64,000 nt of DNA, taken from Candidatus Caccousia avicola. Its GTDB lineage: Bacteria > Bacillota > Clostridia > Oscillospirales > Acutalibacteraceae. Where the stretch lies: the NCBI GenBank assembly GCA_018712435.1, contig DVGZ01000026.1, positions 1-64,000 on the forward strand, written 5' to 3'. A program made the position numbers and the translations under genes. Of this stretch, positions 1 through 9,491 are shown piece after piece (the first letter of the stretch is position 1; the number at the start of each line of letters is the position of its first letter). The notes under the pieces are model-generated. The model had not been told where the DNA came from and did not search any database. It worked only from the letters and a program-made list of their open reading frames with translations.

Positions 1-125
1 AGAGTGTTAACTTTATTGCTCAGGTGGAAGGAACCGGAACGGTTCGTGGAATTTCATTGGAGACGTTATTTAAAATTGCACAGGTTTTAAATGTTGCACC
101 TTCCAAGCTTCTGGAAGATGATTGA
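1..125 (+). CDS. C-terminal fragment of an XRE-type HTH regulator (5' end outside window)
   Basis: Open frame from window edge ...VEGTGTVRGISLETLFKIAQVLNVAPSKLLEDD*, typical end of an XRE HTH domain. Confidence 0.65.
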   Translation, partial: SVNFIAQVEGTGTVRGISLETLFKIAQVLNVAPSKLLEDD

Positions 126-148
126 CTGCAATGAATGTCTGAACGATA

Positions 149-197
149 AAATGGGAGTGCTGTCACCAAATTGAATTTGGTGCGGCACTCCCATTTG
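149..197. terminator. Bidirectional intrinsic terminator
   Basis: Inverted repeat AAATGGGAGTGC..CACCAAATT/GAATTTGGTG..GCACTCCCATTT with T-rich flank, between convergent genes. Confidence 0.75.
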
Positions 198-205
198 TTA
201 GTTTT

Positions 206-1534
206 TTACTTGGACACATCAAGCGCCTGCTGAATGACATCCTGCATGACGCTTTTCGAGACAGCGCCGGGAATATAGCCCAGAACGCCGCCCTCCTTGT
301 CAATCAAAAATGTGGTGGGGAAGGAATTGATATAGAAGTACTCGAATAACTCGCCGGTTTCGTCCATCAGAACGGGATAGGTATACCCGTTTTCCTGGAG
401 GAAGGCTGCAATTTCTTCTGCTTTTTGGCTGTCCTGGCTGTAGGAAGCCTTGTCGGAAGCGGGATTGGCAACACCGAGAATCACAACCTCCTCTTCGTTC
501 AAACCGTATTCCTGATACAGCGCTTCAATATCCGGCATTTCCTGTTTGCAGTAGCCGCACCAGGTCGTCCAGAAGTTGAGGAAAACCACTTTTCCCTTGT
601 AGTCGCGCAGGTTGTGCGTGTTTCCATATTGATCCACAACGCTGACGTCGGGAACAGGCACAGTTTCGGTATTTTCTTCGTTCTGTGAACTGCTTTCTGA
701 GGATGCGCTGCTTTCCGTTTGCGAAGCGGTTTCGTCCGTCGAGACTGTACTTTCTGTGCTCGAAACGGCGGAGGAAGTGGTGCTGGTACCGCCTCCGGCG
801 GCTCCGCCGAAGCTGGACAGATAGCCGGTCAAGCTGTTCATCCAGCCGGTAATCATCATGATACCCATAAAGATCATGAGCACACCGCCGATTTTCGCGG
901 TGTAAGCCACAGCTTTACGGTGCTTGCGGAAGAAATCCAGCAAGCTTCCCGTGAACAGGCCCACCGCAAGAAACGGGATAACAAAGCCCAGCGTATACAC
1001 GCCGATCAGCAGAAATCCAGCGGCGGAGGAAGTGGCCGAAGAAGCCATGATCAGCACAGAAGCCAAAGCTGGCCCCACGCAGGGAGTCCAGGCGAAGCTA
1101 AACGTAAAGCCGAGCAAAAGGGCGGTGAGGGGATTCATCGCCAGCTTGCTGAGGTTAAACGGAAGCCGCTGCTCCTGGCTGAGCGTTTTGGACTGAAACA
1201 CGCCGAGCTGGAGCAGGCCGAACAAAATTACAATCACGCCGCCGATGATGGCGAACAGCCGCTGATTTCCGCTGAAAAAGCGGCCGACAGCGGTGAAGCC
1301 GAGTCCAAGAAGGAAAAAAGTGAAGCTGATTCCCAGCACAAAAAACAGCGTATTCAGAAAAACGGTTTTTCGCCGGTAACGCACAGTGCCTGTCTCGTCG
1401 ACCGTGCGGGTACCTCCTGCCAGATAGCTGATATACAGCGGGACAAGCGGGAGGACACAGGGGGAAAAGAAGCTCAAAATGCCCTGTAAAAAAACGGTGA
1501 GTGCGGGAACGCCGACAGTAACGTCAAAACCCAT
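206..1534 (-). CDS. CcdA/DsbD-like transmembrane thiol transporter fused to a TlpA-like thioredoxin domain
   Basis: N-terminal FFSPCVLPLVPLYISYL CcdA motif, multiple TM segments, Ser/Thr/Glu linker, C-terminal FLNFWTTWCGYCKQEMP thioredoxin motif. Confidence 0.88.
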   Translation of the reverse strand: MGFDVTVGVPALTVFLQGILSFFSPCVLPLVPLYISYLAGGTRTVDETGTVRYRRKTVFLNTLFFVLGISFTFFLLGLGFTAVGRFFSGNQRLFAIIGGVIVILFGLLQLGVFQSKTLSQEQRLPFNLSKLAMNPLTALLLGFTFSFAWTPCVGPALASVLIMASSATSSAAGFLLIGVYTLGFVIPFLAVGLFTGSLLDFFRKHRKAVAYTAKIGGVLMIFMGIMMITGWMNSLTGYLSSFGGAAGGGTSTTSSAVSSTESTVSTDETASQTESSASSESSSQNEENTETVPVPDVSVVDQYGNTHNLRDYKGKVVFLNFWTTWCGYCKQEMPDIEALYQEYGLNEEEVVILGVANPASDKASYSQDSQKAEEIAAFLQENGYTYPVLMDETGELFEYFYINSFPTTFLIDKEGGVLGYIPGAVSKSVMQDVIQQALDVSK

Positions 1535-1638
1535 AAGCGGTATTTCCTTTCCATCGTTTTTTGAAACGGAACCCTTCCGTTCCTTTTTTGTACGCTTTAT
1601 CCTACCCTATTTTCACCCAAAAGTAAAGTGACCAGCTC

Positions 1639-1781
1639 ACCAGGCTGAGCCTGGACGCAGATCGCGCAATCGGCCTTCGGCCTCCCGGCGTGGCGGAAAA
1701 AAGCGCGGTCTTTGCTTTCGGCTTCGCCCCGCAAAGCCCGCTTGCCCGGTGTCCCGCGCTGTTTCCATGGAGAGTATAGGG
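1639..1781 (+). repeat. Copy 1 of ~143-bp intergenic direct repeat containing CCAGGCTGAGCCTGG palindrome
   Basis: Nearly identical to 1825-1967 (a handful of mismatches). Confidence 0.9.
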
Positions 1782-1824
1782 AGCTTGGCTATCGTTTTGG
1801 CTGAGCCTGGACACAAGTCGCGCA

Positions 1825-1967
1825 ACCAGGCTGAGCCTGGACGCAGATCGCGCAATCGGCCTTCGGCCTCCCGGCATGGCGGAAAAAAGCGCAGTCTTTG
1901 CTTTCGGCTTCGCCCCGCAAAGCCCGCTTGCCCGGTGTCCCGCGCTGTTTCCACGGAGAGCATGGGA
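1825..1967 (+). repeat. Copy 2 of ~143-bp intergenic direct repeat
   Basis: Nearly identical to 1639-1781; a partial unit start (GGCTGAGCCTGGAC) lies at about 1799. Confidence 0.9.
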
Positions 1968-1981
1968 CGCGTTGCAGAAAT

Positions 1982-2019
1982 AGCCCCTTTCCGGCAGGAA
2001 TGACCTGCGGAAAGGGGCT
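1982..2019 (-). terminator. Intrinsic terminator downstream of clpB
   Basis: AGCCCCTTTCCGgCAGG-AATGA-CCTGcGGAAAGGGGCT hairpin. Confidence 0.65.
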
Positions 2020-2031
2020 GTTTCTTATTTT

Positions 2032-4662
2032 TTATTTTGTATTGACCATCTCAGCGGGGAGGACGGTGTGGAGAGTGAGTTCACCGTTTTCAGCATCCAC
2101 CACGATATGCGTGCGGGGCATCGGATCGTCGCGAATGATCAGCTTTGCGATCAGCGTTTCGACGTGGCTTTGCAGATACCGTTTGAGCGGACGCGCGCCG
2201 TATACGGGATCGAAGCCTTGCTCCACAATCAGATCCTTCGCGGCCTCGGTGAGTTCCACCGTCAGCTGCTTTTCTTCCAGACGGCGCTGCAAGTCGCGGA
2301 TCATCAGGTCGACAATGGAGAAGATTTCCTCGCGGCGCAGCGGTTTGTAGAATACAATCTCGTCAAGACGGTTCAGGAACTCAGGACGGAACTGCTGTTT
2401 GAGCAGAGCCTGTACATGTTCCCGTGCCTCAGGATTGATTTCGCCGTTGTCGCCAATGCCGTCCAGAATAATCTGGGAGCCAAGGTTCGACGTGAGAATG
2501 ATGATTGTATTCTTGAAGTCGACGGTGCGGCCCTGGCTGTCGGTGATGCGTCCGTCGTCCAGAACCTGAAGCAGGACGTTGAACACATCGGGATGCGCCT
2601 TTTCCACTTCGTCAAACAGAACCACACAGTACGGATGACGGCGCACAGCCTCGGTCAGCTGGCCGCCCTCCTCGTAGCCCACATATCCGGGAGGCGCTCC
2701 GATCAGGCGGGACACGGAGTATTTCTCCATGTACTCCGTCATGTCGATGCGCACCATGTTCTTTTCGTCGTCAAACAGCGCCTGTGCCAAAGCTTTGGCC
2801 AGCTCCGTCTTGCCAACGCCGGTAGGGCCAAGGAAAAGGAAGGAACCGATCGGGCGATCGGGATCCTGGATGCCCGCGCGCGAACGCAGGATGGCGTCCG
2901 CCACGCGATCTACCGCTTCATCCTGCCCGATCACGCGCTCATGCAGAATATCCGGCAGACGCAGCAGCTTTTCGCGCTCGCCCTCCATCAAACGGCTGAC
3001 GGGGATTCCCGTCCAGCGGCCGATGATTCGGGCAATTTCTTCTTCCGTCACACGGTCACGCAGCAGGGAGCCGGACTTCTGGCCCTCCTCCGCGATCCGC
3101 TCCTCCTCCTGCAATTCTTTCGTCAAAGCAGGGAGCTTGCCGTATTTCAATTCGGCGGCCTTGTTCAGATCGTAGGTGCGCTCTGCTTTTTCGATTTCGG
3201 CATTTGTCGCCTCGATCTCACTGCGCAGCTTCTGCACCTTGCCGATCGCGTCCTTCTCGTTTTCCCATTTGGCCTTCATCTCGTTGAATTGCGAACGAAG
3301 CTCTGCCATTTCCTTCTGGATTTCGGCCAGATGCTCCTGAGAAAGGTGGTCCGTCTCTTTTTTCAGAGCGGCTTCCTCAATCTCATACTGCATAATCCGG
3401 CGGGAAATTTCATCCAGCTCGGTCGGCATGGAATCGATCTCGGTCCGCACCATGGCGCACGCTTCATCCACCAGGTCGATGGCTTTATCCGGCAGGAAAC
3501 GGTCGGTAATATACCGGTTAGACAGGGTGGCCGCCGCGATCAATGCCTGATCCTGGATTTTGACGCCGTGAAAGACCTCATAGCGCTCTTTCAGGCCGCG
3601 CAGGATGGAAATGGTATCGGCTACAGTCGGCTCGTCCACCATGACAGGCTGGAAGCGGCGTTCCAGAGCAGCGTCCTTTTCGATATACTTGTGATACTCG
3701 TCAAGCGTGGTAGCGCCGATGCAGTGCAGCTCGCCGCGTGCCAGCATCGGTTTGAGGAGGTTGCCCGCGTCCATGCTGCCTTCGGTTTTGCCCGCGCCGA
3801 CGATCGTGTGCAACTCGTCGATAAAGAGGATGATCTGTCCCTCGGACTTTTTTACCTCGTTGAGAACGGCTTTCAGACGCTCCTCGAATTCGCCGCGGAA
3901 TTTTGCGCCCGCGATCAGAGCGCCCATATCAAGCGAAAACAGCTTGCGATTTTTGAGGTTGTTCGGCACGTCTCCGCGCACAATGCGAAGTGCGAGCCCC
4001 TCCGCGATAGCCGTTTTGCCGACGCCGGGTTCGCCGATCAGCACGGGGTTATTTTTCGTTTTGCGGGAAAGAATCCGAATGACGTTGCGGATCTCCGAGT
4101 CACGCCCAATCACCGGGTCGAGCTTCTGGTTGCGGGCAAGCTGCACCAGATCCTGCGCGTATTTCGTCAGTGCGTCATACGTCTCCTCCGGCGTGTCGCT
4201 CGTCACACGCGTGTTGCCGCGGACGGCGGAGAGAGCGGAGAGGAATTTGTTTTTGTCGATACCAAAGGTACGGAACACCTCGCGCAGCCCCTGGTTGGCA
4301 TGTTCAAGCAGAGACAGGAAAATGTGCTCCACGCTGACATACTCGTCTTTCATCCGGTCGGCCTGCTGTTCGGCTTCGGAAAGGGCGCGGTCCACATCGC
4401 CGGACACATAGATTTTTCCCGGCTCACGGCCCGGACCGGTTACGCCGGGCATTTTGTCAATCCGGTTTTCCAGCTCACGCTGGAGAGCGGCGGGATCAAC
4501 CTCCATTTTCTTCATCAGCTGAGGGATCAGGCCGTTTTCCTGTTCCAGCAGGGCGGCAAGCAGATGTTCCTGCTCGATCTGCATGCTGTTGTGCCGCAGC
4601 GCCAGGTTCTGCACCTCCTGGATGGCTTCCAGGGATTTCTGTGTAAACTTTTGAGCGTTCAT
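2032..4662 (-). CDS. clpB: ATP-dependent chaperone ClpB
   Basis: 876 aa; Clp N domain, two AAA+ modules ([30 protein letters not shown]), coiled-coil middle domain. Confidence 0.97.
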   Translation of the reverse strand: MNAQKFTQKSLEAIQEVQNLALRHNSMQIEQEHLLAALLEQENGLIPQLMKKMEVDPAALQRELENRIDKMPGVTGPGREPGKIYVSGDVDRALSEAEQQADRMKDEYVSVEHIFLSLLEHANQGLREVFRTFGIDKNKFLSALSAVRGNTRVTSDTPEETYDALTKYAQDLVQLARNQKLDPVIGRDSEIRNVIRILSRKTKNNPVLIGEPGVGKTAIAEGLALRIVRGDVPNNLKNRKLFSLDMGALIAGAKFRGEFEERLKAVLNEVKKSEGQIILFIDELHTIVGAGKTEGSMDAGNLLKPMLARGELHCIGATTLDEYHKYIEKDAALERRFQPVMVDEPTVADTISILRGLKERYEVFHGVKIQDQALIAAATLSNRYITDRFLPDKAIDLVDEACAMVRTEIDSMPTELDEISRRIMQYEIEEAALKKETDHLSQEHLAEIQKEMAELRSQFNEMKAKWENEKDAIGKVQKLRSEIEATNAEIEKAERTYDLNKAAELKYGKLPALTKELQEEERIAEEGQKSGSLLRDRVTEEEIARIIGRWTGIPVSRLMEGEREKLLRLPDILHERVIGQDEAVDRVADAILRSRAGIQDPDRPIGSFLFLGPTGVGKTELAKALAQALFDDEKNMVRIDMTEYMEKYSVSRLIGAPPGYVGYEEGGQLTEAVRRHPYCVVLFDEVEKAHPDVFNVLLQVLDDGRITDSQGRTVDFKNTIIILTSNLGSQIILDGIGDNGEINPEAREHVQALLKQQFRPEFLNRLDEIVFYKPLRREEIFSIVDLMIRDLQRRLEEKQLTVELTEAAKDLIVEQGFDPVYGARPLKRYLQSHVETLIAKLIIRDDPMPRTHIVVDAENGELTLHTVLPAEMVNTK

Positions 4663-4714
4663 CGAATCACTCCTTGCATAAAAAGTCGATATAATCGGGC
4701 TTTTGTCATCGTTT

Positions 4715-4741
4715 TTAGCACTCGTTATCTTTAAGTGCTAA
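4715..4741. promoter_or_regulatory. CIRCE element (HrcA operator)
   Basis: TTAGCACTC-N9-AAGTGCTAA; one mismatch to consensus TTAGCACTC-N9-GAGTGCTAA; directly upstream of clpB. Confidence 0.9.
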
Positions 4742-4919
4742 AACTAGAATAGAGGATATTTATGTCGGAATTATGAACGCTGCGTGAATCGTGTGAAAAC
4801 TTTCGAAAAAAGAAAGGCGTTGTCGTGATAAAAAAGAACCGGTCTCCTGTAAGCGTGAGCAGCTTTCAGAAAGACCGGTTGTTTTCGGATACAGAAAGAG
4901 ATGTTTTCTTGTGTGCCTG

Positions 4920-5882
4920 TTATGGGCGGGACCGCAGATAACCGGTGGAGCGATCCACCAGATTGGTTGGGGTGCCGCCAAGCGCGAAAATCCGCACATT
5001 TTCCAGACAGATAGAGAAAATGCGCTGGCGGGTAATGGCGAAATGCCGTCCGCCTGAAATGTGCGGGGTAATGATGCAGTTTGGTTCCTTCCACAGCGGG
5101 TGGTCGGGCGGGAGCGGCTCCGGGGCCGTCACATCAAGCCCGGCTCCTCCCAGATGACCGGAACGCAGAGCGTCCAGCAGATCGTCCGTTACCACGGCGG
5201 AACCGCGTCCGGCGTTGAGCAGGATGCTGCCCGGCTTCATCAGGGAAAGACGGCGGGCGTCCATCAGACCGGCGGTTTGCGGCGTTTCCGGAAGGGAGAG
5301 GGCGACAACGTCGGCCAGAGGGAGAAGCTCGTCCAGCTGTTCAAAGCGATAAAGCTCTTTCACAAATTCGGGTTTTCTCCGCGCGGTGCGGCATACGCCG
5401 ATCACTGTGCCGCCGAGCGCGTAAAAGCGCCGGGCATATTCGCCGCCGATGTCTCCCATGCCGACCGAGAGGGCTACCGAGCCCGCAACGCTGCGCACAG
5501 GCCCTTCATCCCGCCAAAGCCTCTGCTTCTGATTGTCATGGTAGGCCGGAAGCCGAAGAAACAAAGACATGGTGTAGGCGATCAGATACTCCGCGATCCC
5601 CGGTCCATAGCTGCCGGTGGCACACGCAAGCTGAGCGCCCGCCGGAAGCACACCGGGAGCGGCATATTGATTTGCACCGGAGCTTTCCAGCTGCAACAGG
5701 CGCAGACGGCCCGCGCGCCGCAGCAGAGCGGGGGGAGGATTTCCCACAATCATGTCGGCTTCCCCGATCCGGTTTTCCAGCTCCTCCGGAGAGGGAAAGG
5801 AAACACGGCAAAGCGGCGCCGCCGCGCAGAGTTTTTGCTTTTCTTCCTCTGAAAAAGGAGCGATGACGAAGATTTGTTCCAT
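4920..5882 (-). CDS. D-isomer-specific 2-hydroxyacid dehydrogenase
   Basis: GMGDIGGEYARRFYALGGTVIGVCR NAD-binding motif; NAGRGSAVVTDDLLDAL signature. Confidence 0.85.
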   Translation of the reverse strand: MEQIFVIAPFSEEEKQKLCAAAPLCRVSFPSPEELENRIGEADMIVGNPPPALLRRAGRLRLLQLESSGANQYAAPGVLPAGAQLACATGSYGPGIAEYLIAYTMSLFLRLPAYHDNQKQRLWRDEGPVRSVAGSVALSVGMGDIGGEYARRFYALGGTVIGVCRTARRKPEFVKELYRFEQLDELLPLADVVALSLPETPQTAGLMDARRLSLMKPGSILLNAGRGSAVVTDDLLDALRSGHLGGAGLDVTAPEPLPPDHPLWKEPNCIITPHISGGRHFAITRQRIFSICLENVRIFALGGTPTNLVDRSTGYLRSRP

Positions 5883-5899
5883 CGAATCCGCCTCCCCAA

Positions 5900-6751
5900 T
5901 TAGCGTTGAAATCCTTTTCCGATAATCTCGCTGGTATTGGTGATGAGAATGAACGCGCCCGGCTCATTTTCACGGATAAACCGGCGCAGAGCCACGGCTT
6001 GATAGGGTTTGAGCACCGTGAGAACCACATAATTGTGGTTATGGCTGAACGCGCCGTGGGCTTCAAACACGGTAGCGCTGCGGTGCAGCGTCTCCGTGAT
6101 AAAGGTGCAGATCCGGTCGGGACTGCTGCACACGACGTTGAAGGATTTGCACAGGTTGATGCTTTCGATCACATTGTCAACGACCAGAGACTTTGAGATC
6201 AGGCCGAGCAGAGAGAAGAGCGCTGTTTTCATATCAAATACAAAGAAGGCGGTCAGTGTGATCAAGAGATCGCTCAGCAGCAAAGCACGTCCGATATCGA
6301 CGCTTGTGTATTTGCGCAGGATCATCGCCACAATGTCTGTGCCGCCGCTTGACGCTCCGATGTTGAACAGCACGGCGGAACCAAATCCCGGAAGAAGGAC
6401 GGCGAAAATCAGTTCCAGCAAAGGCTCGTCCGTCAAGGGAGCGGACAGGGGCGCAATCTGGTCGAGCAGGGAAAGGGATACGGAAAGCAGCGTGCTGGAA
6501 TAGACCGTCCGTATGCCGAATCCGCGTCCCAGGAAAAGGAAGCCCAGGATCAAAAGCAGGGCGTTGATGATAAAGTTGATTGCGGAGGGGGAGAGAGGGA
6601 TGAAGGGGCTGAGCACAACGGAGAGACCGCTGACGCCGCCGAACGTGAAATTGTTTGGGAATTTGAAGTAGTAAATGCCGATTGCCATGCAAAGGGTGCT
6701 GATGGTGATCAGGAAATACTCAAACAAAACTTTTTTCCATGTGTTTTTCAT
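5900..6751 (-). CDS. YitT family membrane protein (DUF161 + DUF2179)
   Basis: Family-typical GIYYFKFPNNFTFGGVSGLSVVL start, multiple TM, soluble C-terminal domain. Confidence 0.88.
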   Translation of the reverse strand: MKNTWKKVLFEYFLITISTLCMAIGIYYFKFPNNFTFGGVSGLSVVLSPFIPLSPSAINFIINALLLILGFLFLGRGFGIRTVYSSTLLSVSLSLLDQIAPLSAPLTDEPLLELIFAVLLPGFGSAVLFNIGASSGGTDIVAMILRKYTSVDIGRALLLSDLLITLTAFFVFDMKTALFSLLGLISKSLVVDNVIESINLCKSFNVVCSSPDRICTFITETLHRSATVFEAHGAFSHNHNYVVLTVLKPYQAVALRRFIRENEPGAFILITNTSEIIGKGFQR

Positions 6752-6978
6752 TGCCGCACACTCCCAGCTCCCTGCGGCCTGCGGTCCGGTTCCGGCTGGC
6801 CCGTGCCGTTCCGCGGCCGAAAGGAATTTCTGCTTTCATTGTACCCAAAAAAACATGGAAAGGCAAGTGTGATTGCATTCCCCTGCGCTTTGTGATATAA
6901 AAAGAAAAAGAACAGCGTTCGGCGGAAGACGAGCGAAGGGGGAATGTTTCCCCGCGGAAAGGAACGGTTGGAAAGGCA

Positions 6979-7812
6979 ATGAAAAAGATTTATTCCAAAA
7001 ATGCCCAGTATCAAAAATTTGAAGTGCTTCAGACCAACCGCAACAAGCGGTATAAATATGGGGAATTTCTGGTGGAGGGTGTGCGGAATCTCAACGAAGC
7101 GGTGAGAAGCGGATGGGAAATTTCCTCGCTTCTCTACACCGACGAGGTTCCGCTTTCCCAGTGGGCCAGGGATTTTCTGGCGCAGGTCAAAACAGAGGAA
7201 AACTATGTGCTGACCCGGGAGCTGATGCAGGAGCTCAGCCGCAAGGAGGACACCTCCGAGCTGATGGCGGTGGTCAAGATGCGCGACGACAGCTTTGCAT
7301 CTCTGCGGCTGCGCGAAAATCCTCTCCTGGTGGTGTTTGACCGTCCCTCCAACCGGGGAAATCTCGGCACGCTGATCCGCTCCTGCGACGCTTTGGGGGC
7401 GGATGCCCTGCTGGTGACGGGCCATGCCGTGGATCTGTACGATCCCGAAGTGATTACTTCGGGAATGGGTTCCTTTTTCCGTCTCCCGTCCATCCGGCTG
7501 ACGGATAACGCACAGATGCAGGAGGTCATTGCCTCCCTGCGCGCGCGGTATCCCGGTTTTCATGTCATTGCCACCACGGCGCATAAGAAAACGCCGGTGT
7601 ATGAGGAAAAACTGGACGGGCCCTGCATGATACTGGTGGGAAATGAGACGGAAGGACTCTGCAAAAGCTTTTATGAAATGGCGGATACGATGGTTTCGAT
7701 TCCAATGGCTCCCAGCTCCTCCGCTTCTTCTTTCAATGTGGCCTGCGCGGCTACCGTGATTCTGTATGAGGTGATCCGGCAGAGAGGGCTGGCGGGGAAT
7801 TCCGGCTGGTAA
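6979..7812 (+). CDS. TrmH/SpoU family RNA 2'-O-methyltransferase
   Basis: DRPSNRGNLGTLIRSCDALG and LVGNETEGL / IPMAPSSSASSFNVACAATVILYE motifs. Confidence 0.92.
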   Translation: MKKIYSKNAQYQKFEVLQTNRNKRYKYGEFLVEGVRNLNEAVRSGWEISSLLYTDEVPLSQWARDFLAQVKTEENYVLTRELMQELSRKEDTSELMAVVKMRDDSFASLRLRENPLLVVFDRPSNRGNLGTLIRSCDALGADALLVTGHAVDLYDPEVITSGMGSFFRLPSIRLTDNAQMQEVIASLRARYPGFHVIATTAHKKTPVYEEKLDGPCMILVGNETEGLCKSFYEMADTMVSIPMAPSSSASSFNVACAATVILYEVIRQRGLAGNSGW

Positions 7813-7823
7813 ATTTTCGGGAT

Positions 7824-7856
7824 GGGTAAACCTTTCGGGTTTAGCCTTGTTTTTGT
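7824..7856 (+). terminator. Intrinsic terminator
   Basis: GGGTAAACC-TTTC-GGGTTTAGCC followed by TTGTTTTTG. Confidence 0.6.
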
Positions 7857-7936
7857 TGGTTAAGACAGAATTTTTGGTCTTATTTTATAACTTGTATCAG
7901 AAAAATAGGGAGATTCTGTAAACTTTAGAATTCTAC

Positions 7937-7965
7937 TTGCGGTTTTTCCTTGGAAATGTTATACT
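7937..7965 (+). promoter_or_regulatory. Sigma70-type promoter of lacI-family gene
   Basis: TTGCGG-17 nt-TATACT. Confidence 0.65.
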
Positions 7966-7980
7966 GAGATCAGTAATTTG

Positions 7981-7994
7981 TTTATCGTTAAACC
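7981..7994. promoter_or_regulatory. Candidate LacI-family operator
   Basis: TTTATCGTTAAACC; exact reverse complement recurs at 9343-9356 at the next promoter. Confidence 0.65.
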
Positions 7995-8030
7995 TTCCTT
8001 TATTTTCAAACGAGGGATGGTGGAAGCCAA

Positions 8031-9086
8031 ATGGTGACGCTAAAGGAGATTGCGCGGGAATGCAATGTTTCCGCGACAACGGTGTCCAACATTTTAAATG
8101 GAAAACCCAAGGTGAGCGAAGCGACCCGGCAAAAAGTCATGCAGGTGGTGAAAAAGCGCGGGTACCAGCCGAACTATGTCGCCCAGGGCCTGCGCAATCA
8201 GCGCACAAGGACGATCGCCGTGATTGCGGAGGATATCGGACAGTTCACCACGCCGGGGATTATTGAAAGTGTGATGGCCCGGTTTGAGTCGGAGGGGTAT
8301 CACACCATTTTGTGGAACCTGCGTCTGTATGCCAGATGGAGCGCATCCTGGTATAACAATGAGCAGGCGTACCGCTCGATTTTGAACCCTGTTTTGCAGG
8401 AGCTGCGCTCCATCAAGGTGGAGGGTGTGATTTACGTCGCGGGTCACGCGCGCCTGATTCACTGCACCACACAGGATTATGAGGTGCCGATGATCATGGC
8501 CTACGCATATCCGGATTTGCCGGGGATCCCAAGCGTCACCATTGATGAGGAAAAGAGCGGATACGATATGGTGAAGTATCTGCTTTCCATGGGGCACCAG
8601 CGGATAGGCTTTATCGGTGGTCGTGCCAACAACATTCATACCCAGAAGCGTTTGTATGGAGCGCAGAGGGCGATGTTTGAAAGCCATGTTCCGTATAACC
8701 CGGAATGGGTACGGTATGGCGACTGGTTCCGTCATTCCGGCTACGAGGAAGCAGGCCCTTTGGTGCAGGCCGGTGTCACGGCGATTTTCTGCATGGCCGA
8801 TCGCATGGCGGGCGGCGTTTATGATTATCTGGAGGAAAAAGGGCTGCGTGCGGGGGAGGATATCTCCGTCACCGGGTTTGACAATCAGGATTTGTCGGAA
8901 TATTGCCGTCCGGCCCTCACCACGATGGATTTGCCGCTGACGGAGATAGGAAACCGTGCATCGCTTTTGCTGCTGGAACGGCTCAAGGAACGGGAAACCG
9001 GGACGGAGCCGCAGAAAGCGGCGGAAAATATCTCAATCCCGTGTACCTTGGTGGAAAGAAAGTCGGTAAAACGATTGACCATATAA
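8031..9086 (+). CDS. LacI-family transcriptional regulator
   Basis: MVTLKEIARECNVSATTVSNILNGKPKVSEATRQKV HTH plus periplasmic-binding-like domain. Confidence 0.95.
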   Translation: MVTLKEIARECNVSATTVSNILNGKPKVSEATRQKVMQVVKKRGYQPNYVAQGLRNQRTRTIAVIAEDIGQFTTPGIIESVMARFESEGYHTILWNLRLYARWSASWYNNEQAYRSILNPVLQELRSIKVEGVIYVAGHARLIHCTTQDYEVPMIMAYAYPDLPGIPSVTIDEEKSGYDMVKYLLSMGHQRIGFIGGRANNIHTQKRLYGAQRAMFESHVPYNPEWVRYGDWFRHSGYEEAGPLVQAGVTAIFCMADRMAGGVYDYLEEKGLRAGEDISVTGFDNQDLSEYCRPALTTMDLPLTEIGNRASLLLLERLKERETGTEPQKAAENISIPCTLVERKSVKRLTI

Positions 9087-9110
9087 TTTTGTGAGTTGTA
9101 GCTTTTAACG

Positions 9111-9139
9111 GCCGCAGGCGATTTTCCTGCGGCTTTTTT
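9111..9139 (+). terminator. Intrinsic terminator downstream of lacI-family gene
   Basis: GCCGCAGG-cgatttt-CCTGCGGC followed by T6. Confidence 0.85.
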
Positions 9140-9191
9140 ATTTCTTTTTTCGCCTTTTTCTTTTGCTGGTTTTTCAAAGTAAATCAGAATA

Positions 9192-9205
9192 GTTAAACGT
9201 TGAAC
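9192..9205. promoter_or_regulatory. Candidate upstream LacI-family operator
   Basis: GTTAAACGTTGAAC, near-palindrome with central CG. Confidence 0.45.
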
Positions 9206-9299
9206 GGATTAAAAACAGAGAAAAAAGAGGTTTTTTATAGGAAAAATGCTAGGCTTAAAGTAAAAATCCAATAAAATATAATTATTTTTTAAAAAATTA

Positions 9300-9328
9300 T
9301 TGACAAATTATAAAATGGGGATTATAAT
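9300..9328 (+). promoter_or_regulatory. Consensus sigma70-type promoter of the xylan locus
   Basis: TTGACA-17 nt-TATAAT, perfect consensus. Confidence 0.85.
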
Positions 9329-9342
9329 GCGATCAAAAGTTA

Positions 9343-9356
9343 GGTTTAACGATAAA
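9343..9356. promoter_or_regulatory. Candidate LacI-family operator just downstream of the promoter
   Basis: GGTTTAACGATAAA, reverse complement of 7981-7994. Confidence 0.65.
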
Positions 9357-9410
9357 TAAAAACCTGACGCACCGGTTTTTCATAGCCTTATTCAGAAAGG
9401 GAGTCGTGAG

Positions 9411-9491
9411 ATGAAAGCCATTCAGAAAAACAAAAAGAAATGGGATTCCTTCAAGCTGTTTCTTTACATCTTGCCTTTTCTCATTATGGAG
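9411..9491 (+). pseudogene. Truncated ABC sugar permease (LplB-like), N-terminal 27 codons only
   Basis: MKAIQKNKKKWDSFKLFLYILPFLI then reading runs into opposite-strand solute-binding-protein sequence. Confidence 0.7.

Noticed and set aside
1639-1967. Possible CRISPR or tandem array
   Set aside because: Only two long 143-bp units with no short regular repeat-spacer pattern
2068-4734. 888-aa + strand ORF opposite clpB
   Set aside because: Antisense shadow of a high-GC coding gene; no domain-like motifs, while the minus strand is unambiguous ClpB
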